Positions 8,541-17,729 of a DNA stretch of 64,000 nucleotides are shown here, piece by piece. The translations under genes and the position numbers were made by a program. The notes beneath the pieces are model-generated. The model saw only the letters and a list, made by a program, of their open reading frames with translations, had not been told where the DNA came from and did not search any database. Source of the DNA: Metabacillus indicus LMG 22858 (GTDB lineage Bacteria > Bacillota > Bacilli > Bacillales > Bacillaceae); assembly GCF_000708755.2 (NCBI RefSeq), contig NZ_JGVU02000001.1, positions 62,001 to 126,000 of the forward strand. Reading direction: 5' to 3'. Each line of letters opens with the position of its first letter. Positions within the stretch are counted from its first letter, which is position 1.

Positions 8541-9284
8541 TCACTCCGCCCCGTCCAGCTCCCTGAAACGTGTTTCAACGTAAGGCATGGAAGATGGCAC
8601 AGTCACCGTCTCTTTTTCCGGGTACCTGAGGGCTGTCAGCATTCCGCCGAATACTGCCCCGGTGTCGATGTTGACTGTGTTCCCGACGAATCTGGCTTTG
8701 CGCACCGGCGTATGTCCGTACACGATAAGGGGTTTTCCGCGATACAGCTTTGCCCAGTCTCTTCTGACCGGAGTGCCGTCAGGGTTTGTTTGGCCTGTTA
8801 TATCTCCGTAAAGAACAAATTCCTTGACCTTTTTGTTCGTTTTTCCTATGTAATCTGCCCGGATCCCGGCGTGGGCAATGACAAGTGCTCCGCCGTCCAG
8901 CACCTGATAGAGAGGAGCCTGTTCGTAAAGGTTCATGAAGCTTGAATAGATCTGTTTTCGTTCTTCTTCTTCCAGGGACTCAAGCTCGGCCGCGGTAGTT
9001 TCGAGTCCGTGGGCGACCTGGACTTTGTTCCCGAGCATGTAGCGGTACAGTTTATTGCAGTGGTTGCCGGGCACATAATACGCTGCCTGATTCTCTATTA
9101 AAGCCACAACGGTTTCAATAACCTTAAGCGACTTAGGTCCCCTGTCAGCAAGATCCCCGACAAATGCAAGCTTCCTGTCAGGGTGCAGCGGAATTCCGCC
9201 GGTCCAGTCATACCCGAGCTTTTCCGTTAAGCTTTTAAACTCATCAAAACATCCGTGTACATCTCCGATAATATCGAGCTTCAC
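8541..9284 (-). CDS. prpE: bis(5'-nucleosyl)-tetraphosphatase PrpE (PPP-family phosphatase)
   Basis: The 247-residue protein is a metallophosphatase of the PPP family with the motifs GDVHG (residues 7-11), [15 protein letters not shown] and a later H-A-G and YGHTP. PrpE hydrolyses diadenosine tetraphosphate asymmetrically and in B. subtilis also affects spore germination. Two GTG codons are possible; the one at 9284 has AAGGAA eight bases upstream, whereas that at 9293 abuts the ribosome site, so 9284 is preferred. It is transcribed alone, opposite to the yjbO operon. Confidence 0.9.
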   Translation of the reverse strand: MKLDIIGDVHGCFDEFKSLTEKLGYDWTGGIPLHPDRKLAFVGDLADRGPKSLKVIETVVALIENQAAYYVPGNHCNKLYRYMLGNKVQVAHGLETTAAELESLEEEERKQIYSSFMNLYEQAPLYQVLDGGALVIAHAGIRADYIGKTNKKVKEFVLYGDITGQTNPDGTPVRRDWAKLYRGKPLIVYGHTPVRKARFVGNTVNIDTGAVFGGMLTALRYPEKETVTVPSSMPYVETRFRELDGAE

Positions 9285-9380
9285 ACCTGCCACTTCCTTA
9301 CTTTTCTCTTTTCTTCATCTTATCAAAAAAGCATCTGGCTTTATTCTTCCATTAAATGCACAATTGCATCCCATTATAAA

Positions 9381-9406
9381 GAAAAACCCGCTCATGCAAG
9401 CGGGTT
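9381..9406 (-). terminator. terminator of the SEDS gene
   Basis: On the minus strand AACCCGCT/AGCGGGTT (arms 9399-9406 and 9385-9392) is followed by a T run. The stem overlaps the stop codon. Confidence 0.85.
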
Positions 9407-10580
9407 AATCAAACATATACTTTCTCGTTCTTGACCGGACATTCAGCACAATTCCAATGGCAATCATATAAGTGGCAAGCGAGCTTCCCCCGTAGCTGAT
9501 GAACGGGAGCGGAAGTCCTGTAATCGGCAGGAGGCCGACGGTCATGCCGACATTCTGGAAAACCTGGAATGTGATCATGCCGATAACGCCTGTACAAAGA
9601 AAGCTTCCGAACGGATCGTTGCTTTCAAGTGCAATGTGAACCATCCGGTAGATCAGAAGGAAAAACAGGGAAATGACAACACTTCCGCCAATGAAGCCGA
9701 ACTGCTCACTGATGATGGCAAAGATGAAGTCCGTATGTCCTTCAGGGAGATATACTTCCAGCTGCTGATAGCCTTTGCCGTATAATTCTCCGGAGCCGAT
9801 GGCAAGGAGCGATTTAATCAGCTGAAATCCAATATCGTTTGAGTATTCATAAGGGTTCAGCCAGCCGTAAATCCGGTCCAGCTTGTACGAGTTTGTATCA
9901 AGAATATATGTGTTGAAAAAACTCGGGAAGGCAAAATAGATGCCGACTCCCATGGCGAAAACGGCAGCACCTGAAAAAACGAAGCCGAGGATGATTTTCC
10001 ATTTCACGCCAGAAACGAGGATCAGTGATCCGATGATGGCGCAAAAAACCATTGTCATCCCTGTATCCGGCTGTCTCATCAGCAGGAGTATGGGAGGTGC
10101 GGCTGCTGCAAATACTTTACCTAATAGGAGCAAGTCGTCTCTCACTGTATTGGTTGCGTATTTCTCCCTGTGATCTGCTATAATTCTGCTGAGCACAATA
10201 ATCATGAAGATCTTCATTAATTCAGAAGGCTGGAAGTTTCCGATTCCGGGAAGTGTGTACCAGCTTGTGGCACCTTTGATCGGCTCTACAATCGGCGGCG
10301 GAAGAATTTCAAGGCCGATGAGCAAAAGCATCCCAAATCCATATAAATACCATGAGAGCTGCTTGAAGCGGTCAAAGTCGATAATCATCGTTCCAATGAC
10401 GGCGATAATACCGATGATGTACCATCTGAGCTGCAGAAACGCAAAGTTTATATTCTGCAATTTTTCGGGTAAAGTAGGCTGGGCACTGCTTATGGCTACG
10501 GCACTGGTCAGTGCCATTAAAAACATAATAAAAATCAGCGTGTAATCCAATTGCTGCTGTGGGGATTTATCTGTGTTCAT
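9405..10580 (-). CDS. FtsW/RodA/SpoVE-family (SEDS) peptidoglycan polymerase, RodA-like
   Basis: The 391-residue protein has about ten membrane segments. Family blocks include TSWYTLPGIGNFQPSELMKI, LPEGHTDFIFAIISEQFGF and GMTVGLLPITGLPLPFISYGG near the C-terminus. SEDS proteins polymerise lipid II with a partner class B PBP; the HTDFIFA block is closest to RodA (elongation). The start at 10580 follows AGAAAGGGAT; the frame extends 22 codons further upstream without a ribosome site. B. subtilis has no rodA paralog at this place, so this is probably an additional copy. No partner PBP is adjacent. Confidence 0.88.
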   Translation of the reverse strand: MNTDKSPQQQLDYTLIFIMFLMALTSAVAISSAQPTLPEKLQNINFAFLQLRWYIIGIIAVIGTMIIDFDRFKQLSWYLYGFGMLLLIGLEILPPPIVEPIKGATSWYTLPGIGNFQPSELMKIFMIIVLSRIIADHREKYATNTVRDDLLLLGKVFAAAAPPILLLMRQPDTGMTMVFCAIIGSLILVSGVKWKIILGFVFSGAAVFAMGVGIYFAFPSFFNTYILDTNSYKLDRIYGWLNPYEYSNDIGFQLIKSLLAIGSGELYGKGYQQLEVYLPEGHTDFIFAIISEQFGFIGGSVVISLFFLLIYRMVHIALESNDPFGSFLCTGVIGMITFQVFQNVGMTVGLLPITGLPLPFISYGGSSLATYMIAIGIVLNVRSRTRKYMFD

Positions 10581-10691
10581 ACGGGATCCCTTTCTTGTAC
10601 TTTCAGTCATTATATGGTTTGTGCTTAGCTTGCAAGCGAAAATCATCTTTTACAATCTTAGCGAAAATTGACGGTTTTGCAAAGGATTCAT

Positions 10692-10859
10692 TTGTAAATC
10701 AGTCAAAAACATGATACCTTATCACAATGAAAAAACGGTTGTGAAGACTGCAGAATGCCTTACCGGCGCATGTTCACAGCGAATAGACGATTTGTATCAC
10801 AATTTGATGACATTTTGATTTCCCGGTGATTTAGAGACAGGGAGAGGAGGAGATTCTTT
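10692..10859 (+). promoter_or_regulatory. mgtE promoter and structured leader
   Basis: TTGTAA (10692-10697) and TACCTT (10715-10720) are 17 bases apart, a modest sigma-A match. The following 130-base leader contains two mutually exclusive pairings: CACAA...TTGTG near 10725-10743, and TTGTGAA...TTCACAG near 10739-10780 with an inner ATGCC/GGCGCAT stem. No M-box magnesium riboswitch motif and no terminator are visible. AGGAGG precedes the mgtE start. Regulatory role is inferred only. Confidence 0.35.
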
Positions 10860-12224
10860 ATGTCAGAAGAAAAAGAAAAAGTTGTCATCGAGACAGAAAC
10901 GGTTCTGACTGCACTTGAGAATGAAGACTTTGACGGTTTTCGCTCGCTGTTTTTAGAGCAGCATCCATACGACCAGGCAAAAATGTTCGTAAAGCTAGAA
11001 CAGGAAGAGCGTTCAAGGGTCTATCAGTATTTGTCTCCAGAAGAGATGGCTGCCCTGTTTGAAAATATTGAAGATGAAGAATACAACTACGAAATGTATC
11101 TGTCAGAAATGGATCCAAGGTTTGCTTCGCAAATGCTTGAACACATGTATGCAGATGATGCAGTAGATGTTCTGAATGAGCTTAACAAAGATCAGGTGGC
11201 AAGCTACCTGACCATTATGGACGATGAAGCAGCGAAGGAAATCCGTGAGCTCCTTCATTATGAAGAGTTTACTGCAGGAAGTATCATGACGACGGAGTTT
11301 ATTGCGATTCAGGCGAATCAGACCGTCAAATCGGCGATGCATATTCTTAAGCATGAGGCTCCAGATGCTGAAACCATCTATTATCTGTATGTGATTGACG
11401 AAGATAAGCACCTTGCGGGAGTTATCTCCCTCAGAGATTTAATAGTCAGTGACGATGATGTGATGATCGGCGAGATCATGAGCGAGCGCGTCTTTTCCGT
11501 CAGTGTGGGGGAAGATCAGGAAGAAGTTGCCCGGAAAATGCGGGATTACAACTTTCTGGCGCTGCCTGTTGTTGACTTTCAAAATCACCTTCTCGGGATC
11601 ATTACAGTTGATGATATTGTGGACGTTATTGATGAAGAAGCGTCTGATGACTACTCAAAGCTCGCAGGGGTTTCGGATGTAGACTCTATTGACAGAGGTC
11701 CTCTCTCTGCTGCTAAAAAAAGACTGCCATGGCTCGTGATTCTATTGTTTCTCGGGATGCTGACAGCCAATCTGATCGGGCAGTTTGAAGAAACACTTGA
11801 TAAGGTAGCGATCCTTGCTGTGTTTATTCCATTGATTGCCGGTATGGCAGGAAATACAGGCACGCAGGCACTGGCAGTTGCCGTCCGCCGAATTGCCATG
11901 GGGGATGAAGAAGAAGGTAACTTTAAAATCATCGCCCGTGAAGCGGGAACCGGTTTAATCAACGGTGCTGTTTGCGGTGTTCTTGTAACAGGCGTCGTGT
12001 ATTTCTGGAAACACGATCTGTATCTCGGCCTGCTTGTCGGATTATCCATTCTTGCCACGCTGACTGTTGCGACAATTGCGGGAGCGTTTGTGCCTCTTAT
12101 TATGCACAGGCTGAAGGTCGACCCGGCCGTTGCATCAGGCCCTTTTATTACGACGATTAATGATATTATTTCCATCCTTATTTATTTTGGAATGGCCACT
12201 ATGTTTATGCAGTACTTAATTTAA
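10860..12224 (+). CDS. mgtE: magnesium transporter MgtE
   Basis: The 454-residue protein has the three MgtE parts: an acidic N-terminal superhelical domain (about 1-130), a pair of CBS domains (about 130-255) and a five-helix membrane domain (about 285-454). The membrane domain includes PLIAGMAGNTGTQALAVAVRR, which forms the ion pathway in this family. The cytosolic domains sense Mg2+ and close the channel when Mg2+ is high. It is followed after 22 bases by the antiporter gene, so the two are probably co-transcribed. Confidence 0.95.
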   Translation: MSEEKEKVVIETETVLTALENEDFDGFRSLFLEQHPYDQAKMFVKLEQEERSRVYQYLSPEEMAALFENIEDEEYNYEMYLSEMDPRFASQMLEHMYADDAVDVLNELNKDQVASYLTIMDDEAAKEIRELLHYEEFTAGSIMTTEFIAIQANQTVKSAMHILKHEAPDAETIYYLYVIDEDKHLAGVISLRDLIVSDDDVMIGEIMSERVFSVSVGEDQEEVARKMRDYNFLALPVVDFQNHLLGIITVDDIVDVIDEEASDDYSKLAGVSDVDSIDRGPLSAAKKRLPWLVILLFLGMLTANLIGQFEETLDKVAILAVFIPLIAGMAGNTGTQALAVAVRRIAMGDEEEGNFKIIAREAGTGLINGAVCGVLVTGVVYFWKHDLYLGLLVGLSILATLTVATIAGAFVPLIMHRLKVDPAVASGPFITTINDIISILIYFGMATMFMQYLI

Positions 12225-12246
12225 CTACAGAAATGAGGGAAAAACC

Positions 12247-14100
12247 TTGCACGGAGCTTCTTTTTCATCACTTGTCATTGTCCTTCTTGCAGCTTTTATC
12301 ACTCCGCTCATCCTGCACCGCTTTAAAATAAAGGTGATGCCGGTCGTTGTAGCAGAAATTATTATCGGGATTGTGATCGGCAAAAGCGGGTTTGACCTTG
12401 TTCAGCAGGATATGTGGCTTGAAACTCTGTCTATGCTCGGATTTATTTTTCTCATGTTTCTGAGCGGTCTTGAAATTGATTTCACAGCGTTTATCGGCGG
12501 CAGGAAGAAAGAGGTGCTGCCATCCGGAAAAGAGGCGCCGAATACATTCGTGGTCTCTTTACTCGTATTTGCCGGCATCTTTATTCTTTCCCTGCTGCTC
12601 TCTTATCTGTTTGTCCTGATCGGATTTATAGAAAATGCATTCCTGATGACGCTGATCATCTCGACCATTTCACTCGGTGTGGTCGTGCCGACGCTTAAGG
12701 ATGCAGGCATCATGAAGTCGAACATCGGGCAGATTATCCTTCTTGTCGCCGTCATTGCGGACTTGGTGACAATGATTCTGCTTGCAGTTTTTGCTTCCAT
12801 TTACGGCGGGGAAAATACGAATATGTGGCTGATGCTCATTTTGTTCGGAGCTGGTGTCGCCCTTTACTTTATAGGCAAAACCTTTCAGAGCAGATCCTTT
12901 ATTGAAACGCTCTCTAAAGGCACGATTCAAATTGGGACAAGAGCTGTTTTCACACTCATTATTGTTCTTGTTGCGCTTTCAGAAACGATTGGTGCAGAAA
13001 ACATTCTCGGTGCCTTTTTAGCAGGCGTGCTCGTATCTCTTCTTTCCCCGAATAAAGAAATGGTTCAGAAGATGGACTCGTTCGGGTACGGATTTCTGAT
13101 CCCGATTTTCTTTGTCATGGTTGGAGTGGACCTTGATATTTGGTCGCTTTTTAAGGACCCTAAAATCCTGATGCTGATTCCGCTCTTATTTATAGCGCTT
13201 CTCATTTCAAAAATTGTGCCGATTTATCTTCTAAAAAGATGGTACGATACGAAAACGACTCTTGCTGCCGGCTTTTTGCTGACATCCACTCTGTCGCTTG
13301 TTATCGCCGCAGCCACGATCGGAGAACGTGTCAATGTCATTGACTCGCAGATGTCCGGAGCTCTCATTCTGACGGCCGTTCTGACAAGCATCTTTACGCC
13401 GATTGGATTTAAAAAGCTTTTCCCTGAAAAACTCGGTTCAAAGAAAAAGCTGAAGGTTGCTTTCATAGGAGCCAATCAAATGACGCTTCCGGTAACGAGA
13501 GAACTGAATCCGAATCTGTATGAAACAATCATCTATCATACGCATGTTGATAAAAACGAACAGCAGATTGCCGAATCTCTTTTTCAAATTGAAGAGCTGG
13601 ACGATTATTCGATTGAGACGCTTCAGGATAAAGGTGTATTTGATTCGGACATCCTTATTGCAGCAACTGGCGATGAGGATGCGAATGCGGAAATTGCCCT
13701 GATGGCAAAAGAGCTTGAGGTCGAAAGGGTCATTGCAAGTATTGCTTCGCCTCTGCTTGATGAGCAGCTGAAAGCAAAGAACATTGACGTGTTCTCTGTT
13801 CTGCTCTCGACCAAAACCCTGCTCAGAGCTCTGATCGAAGCGCCGGGCATCATGAAAATCCTGACGCACAGCGAATCTGCCCTTTATCAAATCAAAATGA
13901 ACAACAGACGCTATGATGGAATGGTTCTCAGAAGCTTCCCGTTTACCGGAGACGTCATTTTTGTCCGGATCTTCCGGGAGAATGAGTCGATTGTTCCTCA
14001 CGGCGATACGGAGCTGAAACGGGGAGATCTGCTGATTTTAACGGGATCCTCCGAATATATCGATGAACTGAGGCAGGAGCTTGAGTTTCACAAAAATTAA
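12247..14100 (+). CDS. yjbQ: CPA2-family monovalent cation/H+ antiporter with TrkA domains (YjbQ)
   Basis: The 617-residue protein carries a Na+/H+ exchanger membrane domain (about residues 5-385, roughly twelve segments), an RCK/TrkA-N nucleotide-binding domain (about 395-510; here starting LKVAFIGANQMTL) and a TrkA-C domain at the end (about 530-617). Such KefB/YjbQ-type systems move K+ or Na+ against protons under control of a bound ligand. Translation starts at a TTG (12247) behind GAGGG. It is encoded 22 bases after mgtE; pairing of these two ion transporters is common in Bacillus. Confidence 0.9.
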   Translation: MHGASFSSLVIVLLAAFITPLILHRFKIKVMPVVVAEIIIGIVIGKSGFDLVQQDMWLETLSMLGFIFLMFLSGLEIDFTAFIGGRKKEVLPSGKEAPNTFVVSLLVFAGIFILSLLLSYLFVLIGFIENAFLMTLIISTISLGVVVPTLKDAGIMKSNIGQIILLVAVIADLVTMILLAVFASIYGGENTNMWLMLILFGAGVALYFIGKTFQSRSFIETLSKGTIQIGTRAVFTLIIVLVALSETIGAENILGAFLAGVLVSLLSPNKEMVQKMDSFGYGFLIPIFFVMVGVDLDIWSLFKDPKILMLIPLLFIALLISKIVPIYLLKRWYDTKTTLAAGFLLTSTLSLVIAAATIGERVNVIDSQMSGALILTAVLTSIFTPIGFKKLFPEKLGSKKKLKVAFIGANQMTLPVTRELNPNLYETIIYHTHVDKNEQQIAESLFQIEELDDYSIETLQDKGVFDSDILIAATGDEDANAEIALMAKELEVERVIASIASPLLDEQLKAKNIDVFSVLLSTKTLLRALIEAPGIMKILTHSESALYQIKMNNRRYDGMVLRSFPFTGDVIFVRIFRENESIVPHGDTELKRGDLLILTGSSEYIDELRQELEFHKN

Positions 14101-14122
14101 GCAGAAATTTCCTGCAAAAGCC

Positions 14123-14150
14123 TTGAAAGATATTTTTATCGTGGTATGAT
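14123..14150 (+). promoter_or_regulatory. promoter of the thiamine operon
   Basis: TTGAAA (14123-14128), 16 bases, TATGAT (14145-14150). It lies about 40 bases before the TPP riboswitch. Confidence 0.6.
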
Positions 14151-14186
14151 GGGCATGTAAAACATTCAGAAAATTTTATACGATGA

Positions 14187-14330
14187 ACCGCTAGGGGAGC
14201 CCTTTTGAAGGGCTGAGATCGGAGTGTGACTCCGAGACCCTCAGAACCTGATCTGGTTAACACCAGCGTAGGGAAGTGGTGTAATGGTCTATTTCATACA
14301 CCACTTTTCTATGCGAAAAGTGGTTTTTTG
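14187..14330 (+). promoter_or_regulatory. TPP riboswitch (THI box) with transcription terminator
   Basis: The conserved THI-box segments appear in order: CTAGGGGAGCC, GGGCTGAGATC, GAGACCCTCAGAACCTGATCT and GGTTAACACCAGCGTAGGGAAGTGG, ending near 14280. A terminator (arms 14301-14309 and 14315-14323, six T residues) follows. The 3' strand of the aptamer, AAGTGGTGTA at 14274-14283, can instead pair with TACACCACTT at 14297-14306, which overlaps the terminator arm. This gives the usual off-switch: TPP binding frees the terminator. Confidence 0.96.
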
Positions 14331-14358
14331 CTGTTTAAAAAGAAATGGAGGATATGTC

Positions 14359-15045
14359 ATGCAATTTTCAAAAGAATGCAGGGAGTACGCGAATGAATGG
14401 TGGGAAGGTAGCTTTCACCATCCCTTTGTAAAAGGAATCGGTGACGGGACACTTTCAAAAGAAAAGTTCAAATTTTACGTGATGCAGGATTCGTATTACT
14501 TGACCCACTTTGCCAAAGTACAGGCGTTTGCCGGTGCAGTGGCCCCGGATTTGCATACAACGTTCAGAATGTCCGTTCATTCTCAGGGGACCTATGAGGC
14601 AGAGCTTTCCCTTCATCAGCAGTTTTCAAAAATGCTCGGTATTACGGAGAAAGAGCGTGCGGAATTTAAGCCGGCGCCGACAGCATATGCTTATACGTCT
14701 CATATGTACCGCGCGGTAGCGACTGGAAATCTCGGTGAAATCATTGCTGCGCTGCTGCCGTGCTACTGGCTTTATTACGAAGTGGGAGAGCGCCTGAAGG
14801 ACTGCAAGCCTGGAGATGCCGTCTATGAAAAGTGGATTGAGACCTATCATGGCGACTGGTTTAAAGAGCTTGTCCTTGAACAGGTGAACCGTTTTGATGA
14901 GCTGGCTGAAAAAGCAAGCGCTCATGAGCGTGTGATGATGAAAGAACATTTTCTGATCAGCTCTATGTATGAATACCGCTTTTGGGATATGGCTGAAAAC
15001 CTTGAAGCGTGGGGCCGTGCAGATTCTCTGCAGCTGCAAAAATGA
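14359..15045 (+). CDS. tenA: aminopyrimidine aminohydrolase / thiaminase II (TenA)
   Basis: The 228-residue protein is a TenA-family all-helical enzyme. The catalytic cysteine is Cys135 in ALLPCYWLYYEVG, the same number as in the B. subtilis enzyme. TenA salvages formylaminopyrimidine and aminopyrimidine products of degraded thiamine to HMP. The ATG at 14359 is preceded by GGAGG; an earlier in-frame ATG lies inside the riboswitch expression platform and is not used. It is the first gene under the TPP riboswitch. Confidence 0.95.
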   Translation: MQFSKECREYANEWWEGSFHHPFVKGIGDGTLSKEKFKFYVMQDSYYLTHFAKVQAFAGAVAPDLHTTFRMSVHSQGTYEAELSLHQQFSKMLGITEKERAEFKPAPTAYAYTSHMYRAVATGNLGEIIAALLPCYWLYYEVGERLKDCKPGDAVYEKWIETYHGDWFKELVLEQVNRFDELAEKASAHERVMMKEHFLISSMYEYRFWDMAENLEAWGRADSLQLQK

Positions 15046-15662
15046 AGCTGCACCTTGTAACGGATGGAAAGCATTCTTCAGATTTGCTGATTTCAATTCT
15101 CGCAGACGTACATAGATATGCGGATGCCATCCATATAAGAGAAAAAGACAGGTCAGCCGGCGAACTGGCGGAGCTTGTGGAGATTCTTGCGCGCAAGGGT
15201 GTTCCAAAATCAAAGCTGATCATGAACGGCAGGGTGGATGCGGCCGTACGCTCGGGACTGGCAAAAGTGCAGCTTCCGGCACATGGGCTGCCTGTAAAGT
15301 TTGTTAAAGAGCACTACCCTTACCTCGGCGCAGGATGTTCGGTTCATTCAGTAAAAGAGGCAATAGATCGGGAGAAGGATGGGGCAGACTGGCTGATTGC
15401 CGGACATGTATTTCAGACAGATTCAAAAAACGGCCTTGAGCCGAAAGGAATTTCATTTCTTCAAACAATTTGCGAATCTGTATCCATCCCTGTCTATGCA
15501 ATTGGAGGAGTCGCTCCAGATGTGCTGCCGGAACTGAAAAAGCTGAAAGTCGCAGGAGCAGCAGTCATGTCCTACGTGTTTTCAGCAGACAAACCTGTGG
15601 ATGCGGCAAAAGAGCTTGCACGAAAGCTGAAAGGAGGAACGGCGGATGAAGACATTCTATGA
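15042..15662 (+). CDS. tenI: thiazole tautomerase TenI
   Basis: The 206-residue protein has a ThiE-like TIM barrel. It sits between tenA and thiO, the place of TenI in B. subtilis. TenI aromatises the thiazole phosphate carboxylate tautomer made by ThiG and lacks thiamine phosphate synthase activity. Its ATG overlaps the tenA stop (ATGA). Sequence alone cannot fully exclude ThiE activity; the call relies partly on context. Confidence 0.88.
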   Translation: MKLHLVTDGKHSSDLLISILADVHRYADAIHIREKDRSAGELAELVEILARKGVPKSKLIMNGRVDAAVRSGLAKVQLPAHGLPVKFVKEHYPYLGAGCSVHSVKEAIDREKDGADWLIAGHVFQTDSKNGLEPKGISFLQTICESVSIPVYAIGGVAPDVLPELKKLKVAGAAVMSYVFSADKPVDAAKELARKLKGGTADEDIL

Positions 15663-16758
15663 TGCCGGCATCGTCGGGGGAGGAGTCATCGGCTTGATGT
15701 CTGCCTATTTTCTGTCAAAGGCAGGCCTGAAAGTAGCCATATTTGAAAAAGGAAAGATTGGCTGCGGGGCATCATCCGCTGCAGCAGGCATGCTTGGTGC
15801 TCATACAGAAACGGAAAAAGCAGATGCGTTTTTCCGTTTTGCAGAAGAGAGCGGGGCTCTTTATCCCGCGCTTGCAGCCGATTTGCTTGAAGAAACAGGC
15901 ATAGACATTCAGCTCGTTTATAATGGGATGCTCAAACTTGCCATGACGGCTGAGGAAGCTGTTTCCCTAAAAGACAGAGCCTTGAATGAACCGGATGTTG
16001 AGTGGCTCTCAAGGGAGTCTGTCCTGAAGAAAGAAAGGAACCTGACAGAGTATCTGCAAGGAGGACTGTTCATTGCAAAAGACGGCCAGGTTTCCCCTCC
16101 CGCTCTTTGCCGTGCGCTGGCAAGGGCGGTACAGATAAACGGAGGAACCATATTTGAAGGAGCTGCAGCCGGACGCATGCGGGCAGAGCCTTCTCATTAT
16201 GAAATTTCCGCTGCAGGAGAGACTCATTTTTGTGAAGCTCTCGTCATTACAGGCGGGACATGGAGCGGCCCGCTGTTTGAGGAATTAGGCATCTCAGCTC
16301 CTGTTCATCCTGTTAAAGGCGAATGTCTTTCCGTCATGCCGGATGGGTTCCGTTTAGCATCAACTGTCTTTCATGACAGCTGTTACCTTGTGCCGAAGTC
16401 TGACGGGAGCATCGTCATCGGCGCGACGATGGAGAAGGGGAACTGGAGGGCAGAGCCTACAATACAAGGGATGGCTTCCTTGATGGAGAAGGCTGTCTCC
16501 ATTATGCCGTGCATGAAAAAGAGTGTTTTTCAAAAAGCCTGGGCCGGACTGAGGCCGGCAGCGCGCGATGCGAAACCATACATTTTTAAGCATGAAGGCA
16601 TGAAGAATCTTTATGCCGCAACAGGACATTACCGGAACGGCATTCTGCTTGCGCCTAAAACTGGCGAAATGGTCAGGGATTTGATTTTGAGCCGTCAGGT
16701 CAAGCCTGAATATGCAAGAGAGTTTGGATTAAATCGGGGTACAGAGGTGAAATCATGA
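15646..16758 (+). CDS. thiO: glycine oxidase ThiO
   Basis: The 370-residue FAD enzyme opens with a Rossmann dinucleotide motif GGGVIG at residues 11-16 and the ribose-binding acidic residue at the end of the second strand (IFEKG). A C-terminal block, GLRPAARDAKPYI, is typical of DAAO-family glycine oxidases. It makes dehydroglycine (iminoglycine) for thiazole synthesis by ThiG. It overlaps tenI by 17 bases and thiS by 4, consistent with tight coupling. Confidence 0.94.
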   Translation: MKTFYDAGIVGGGVIGLMSAYFLSKAGLKVAIFEKGKIGCGASSAAAGMLGAHTETEKADAFFRFAEESGALYPALAADLLEETGIDIQLVYNGMLKLAMTAEEAVSLKDRALNEPDVEWLSRESVLKKERNLTEYLQGGLFIAKDGQVSPPALCRALARAVQINGGTIFEGAAAGRMRAEPSHYEISAAGETHFCEALVITGGTWSGPLFEELGISAPVHPVKGECLSVMPDGFRLASTVFHDSCYLVPKSDGSIVIGATMEKGNWRAEPTIQGMASLMEKAVSIMPCMKKSVFQKAWAGLRPAARDAKPYIFKHEGMKNLYAATGHYRNGILLAPKTGEMVRDLILSRQVKPEYAREFGLNRGTEVKS

Positions 16759-16958
16759 AAATCAGATTGAACGGCAGCACAGCTGAACTGGATCCGCACA
16801 TAAAGACAATGGAAGATCTTCTGGCATTTTATCAGCTGAGCCATAAAACGGTCATGATTGAACATAACGAAACAATCCTAGATAAGGAAAGCTATGACAG
16901 CGTGATATTAAAAGATGGTGATGTTCTTGAAATGGTTCATTTTGTAGGAGGAGGATGA
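16755..16958 (+). CDS. thiS: sulfur carrier protein ThiS
   Basis: The 67-residue ubiquitin-like protein ends in Gly-Gly (residues 66-67, VHFVGGG). The terminal glycine is adenylated by ThiF and converted to thiocarboxylate, the sulfur donor for the thiazole ring. It overlaps thiO by four bases and lies three bases before thiG. Confidence 0.95.
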   Translation: MKIRLNGSTAELDPHIKTMEDLLAFYQLSHKTVMIEHNETILDKESYDSVILKDGDVLEMVHFVGGG

Positions 16959-16961
16959 CAT

Positions 16962-17729
16962 ATGTTGAAAATTGCAGGGAAAACGTTTAGATCACGGCTG
17001 CTTCTTGGAACAGGCAAATATCCGTCTTTTGACATTCAAAAGAAAGCGGCTGAAGTTTCAGAAGCGGAGATCCTGACGTTTGCTGTCCGCAGGATGAATA
17101 TATTCGAGCCGTCTCAGCCGGACTTGCTTGAGAAGCTTGATTTGACGGCATACACACTCCTTCCTAATACGGCAGGCGCCAAAACGGCCGGGGAAGCGGT
17201 TCGGATTGCAAAGCTCGCTAAAGCTTCAGGTCTGTGTGATATGATAAAAGTAGAAGTGATTGGATGCTGGAAAACACTCCTGCCGGATCCTGTGGAAACG
17301 CTTAAAGCAAGCGCGGAACTCGTAAAAGAAGGATTCATTGTTCTTCCTTACACGTCGGACGATGTTGTGCTTGCCAGAAAACTTGAAGAGACAGGTGTCC
17401 ACGCCATAATGCCCGGAGCATCGCCAATTGGATCAGGTCAGGGAATCATCAACCCTCTCAATCTCTCATTTATTATCGAACAGACTGACTTGCCGGTTAT
17501 TGTCGACGCAGGAATCGGTTCTGCAGCTGATGCAGCGAAAGCGATGGAGCTCGGCGCTGACGGTGTACTGCTGAACACGGCTGTATCCGGAGCATCAGAT
17601 CCCGTGAAGATGGCCAAAGCCATGAAGCTTGCGGTCGAAGCAGGAAGACTGAGTTATGAAGCAGGCCGTATTCCTGTTAAATCCTATGCTGTTGCAAGCA
17701 GTCCTGAAGAAGGAATGATCACAACTTAA
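16962..17729 (+). CDS. thiG: thiazole synthase ThiG
   Basis: The 255-residue TIM-barrel enzyme condenses deoxyxylulose 5-phosphate, dehydroglycine and ThiS thiocarboxylate. The Schiff-base lysine is Lys96 in [10 protein letters not shown], matching the B. subtilis enzyme; phosphate-binding [20 protein letters not shown] is near the C-terminus. The ATG follows GGAGGATGACAT. The stop codon is directly followed by the thiF start. Confidence 0.96.
   Translation: MLKIAGKTFRSRLLLGTGKYPSFDIQKKAAEVSEAEILTFAVRRMNIFEPSQPDLLEKLDLTAYTLLPNTAGAKTAGEAVRIAKLAKASGLCDMIKVEVIGCWKTLLPDPVETLKASAELVKEGFIVLPYTSDDVVLARKLEETGVHAIMPGASPIGSGQGIINPLNLSFIIEQTDLPVIVDAGIGSAADAAKAMELGADGVLLNTAVSGASDPVKMAKAMKLAVEAGRLSYEAGRIPVKSYAVASSPEEGMITT

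Noticed and set aside
10692-10859. M-box magnesium riboswitch
   Set aside because: None of the conserved M-box segments could be found in the leader, and no terminator is present.
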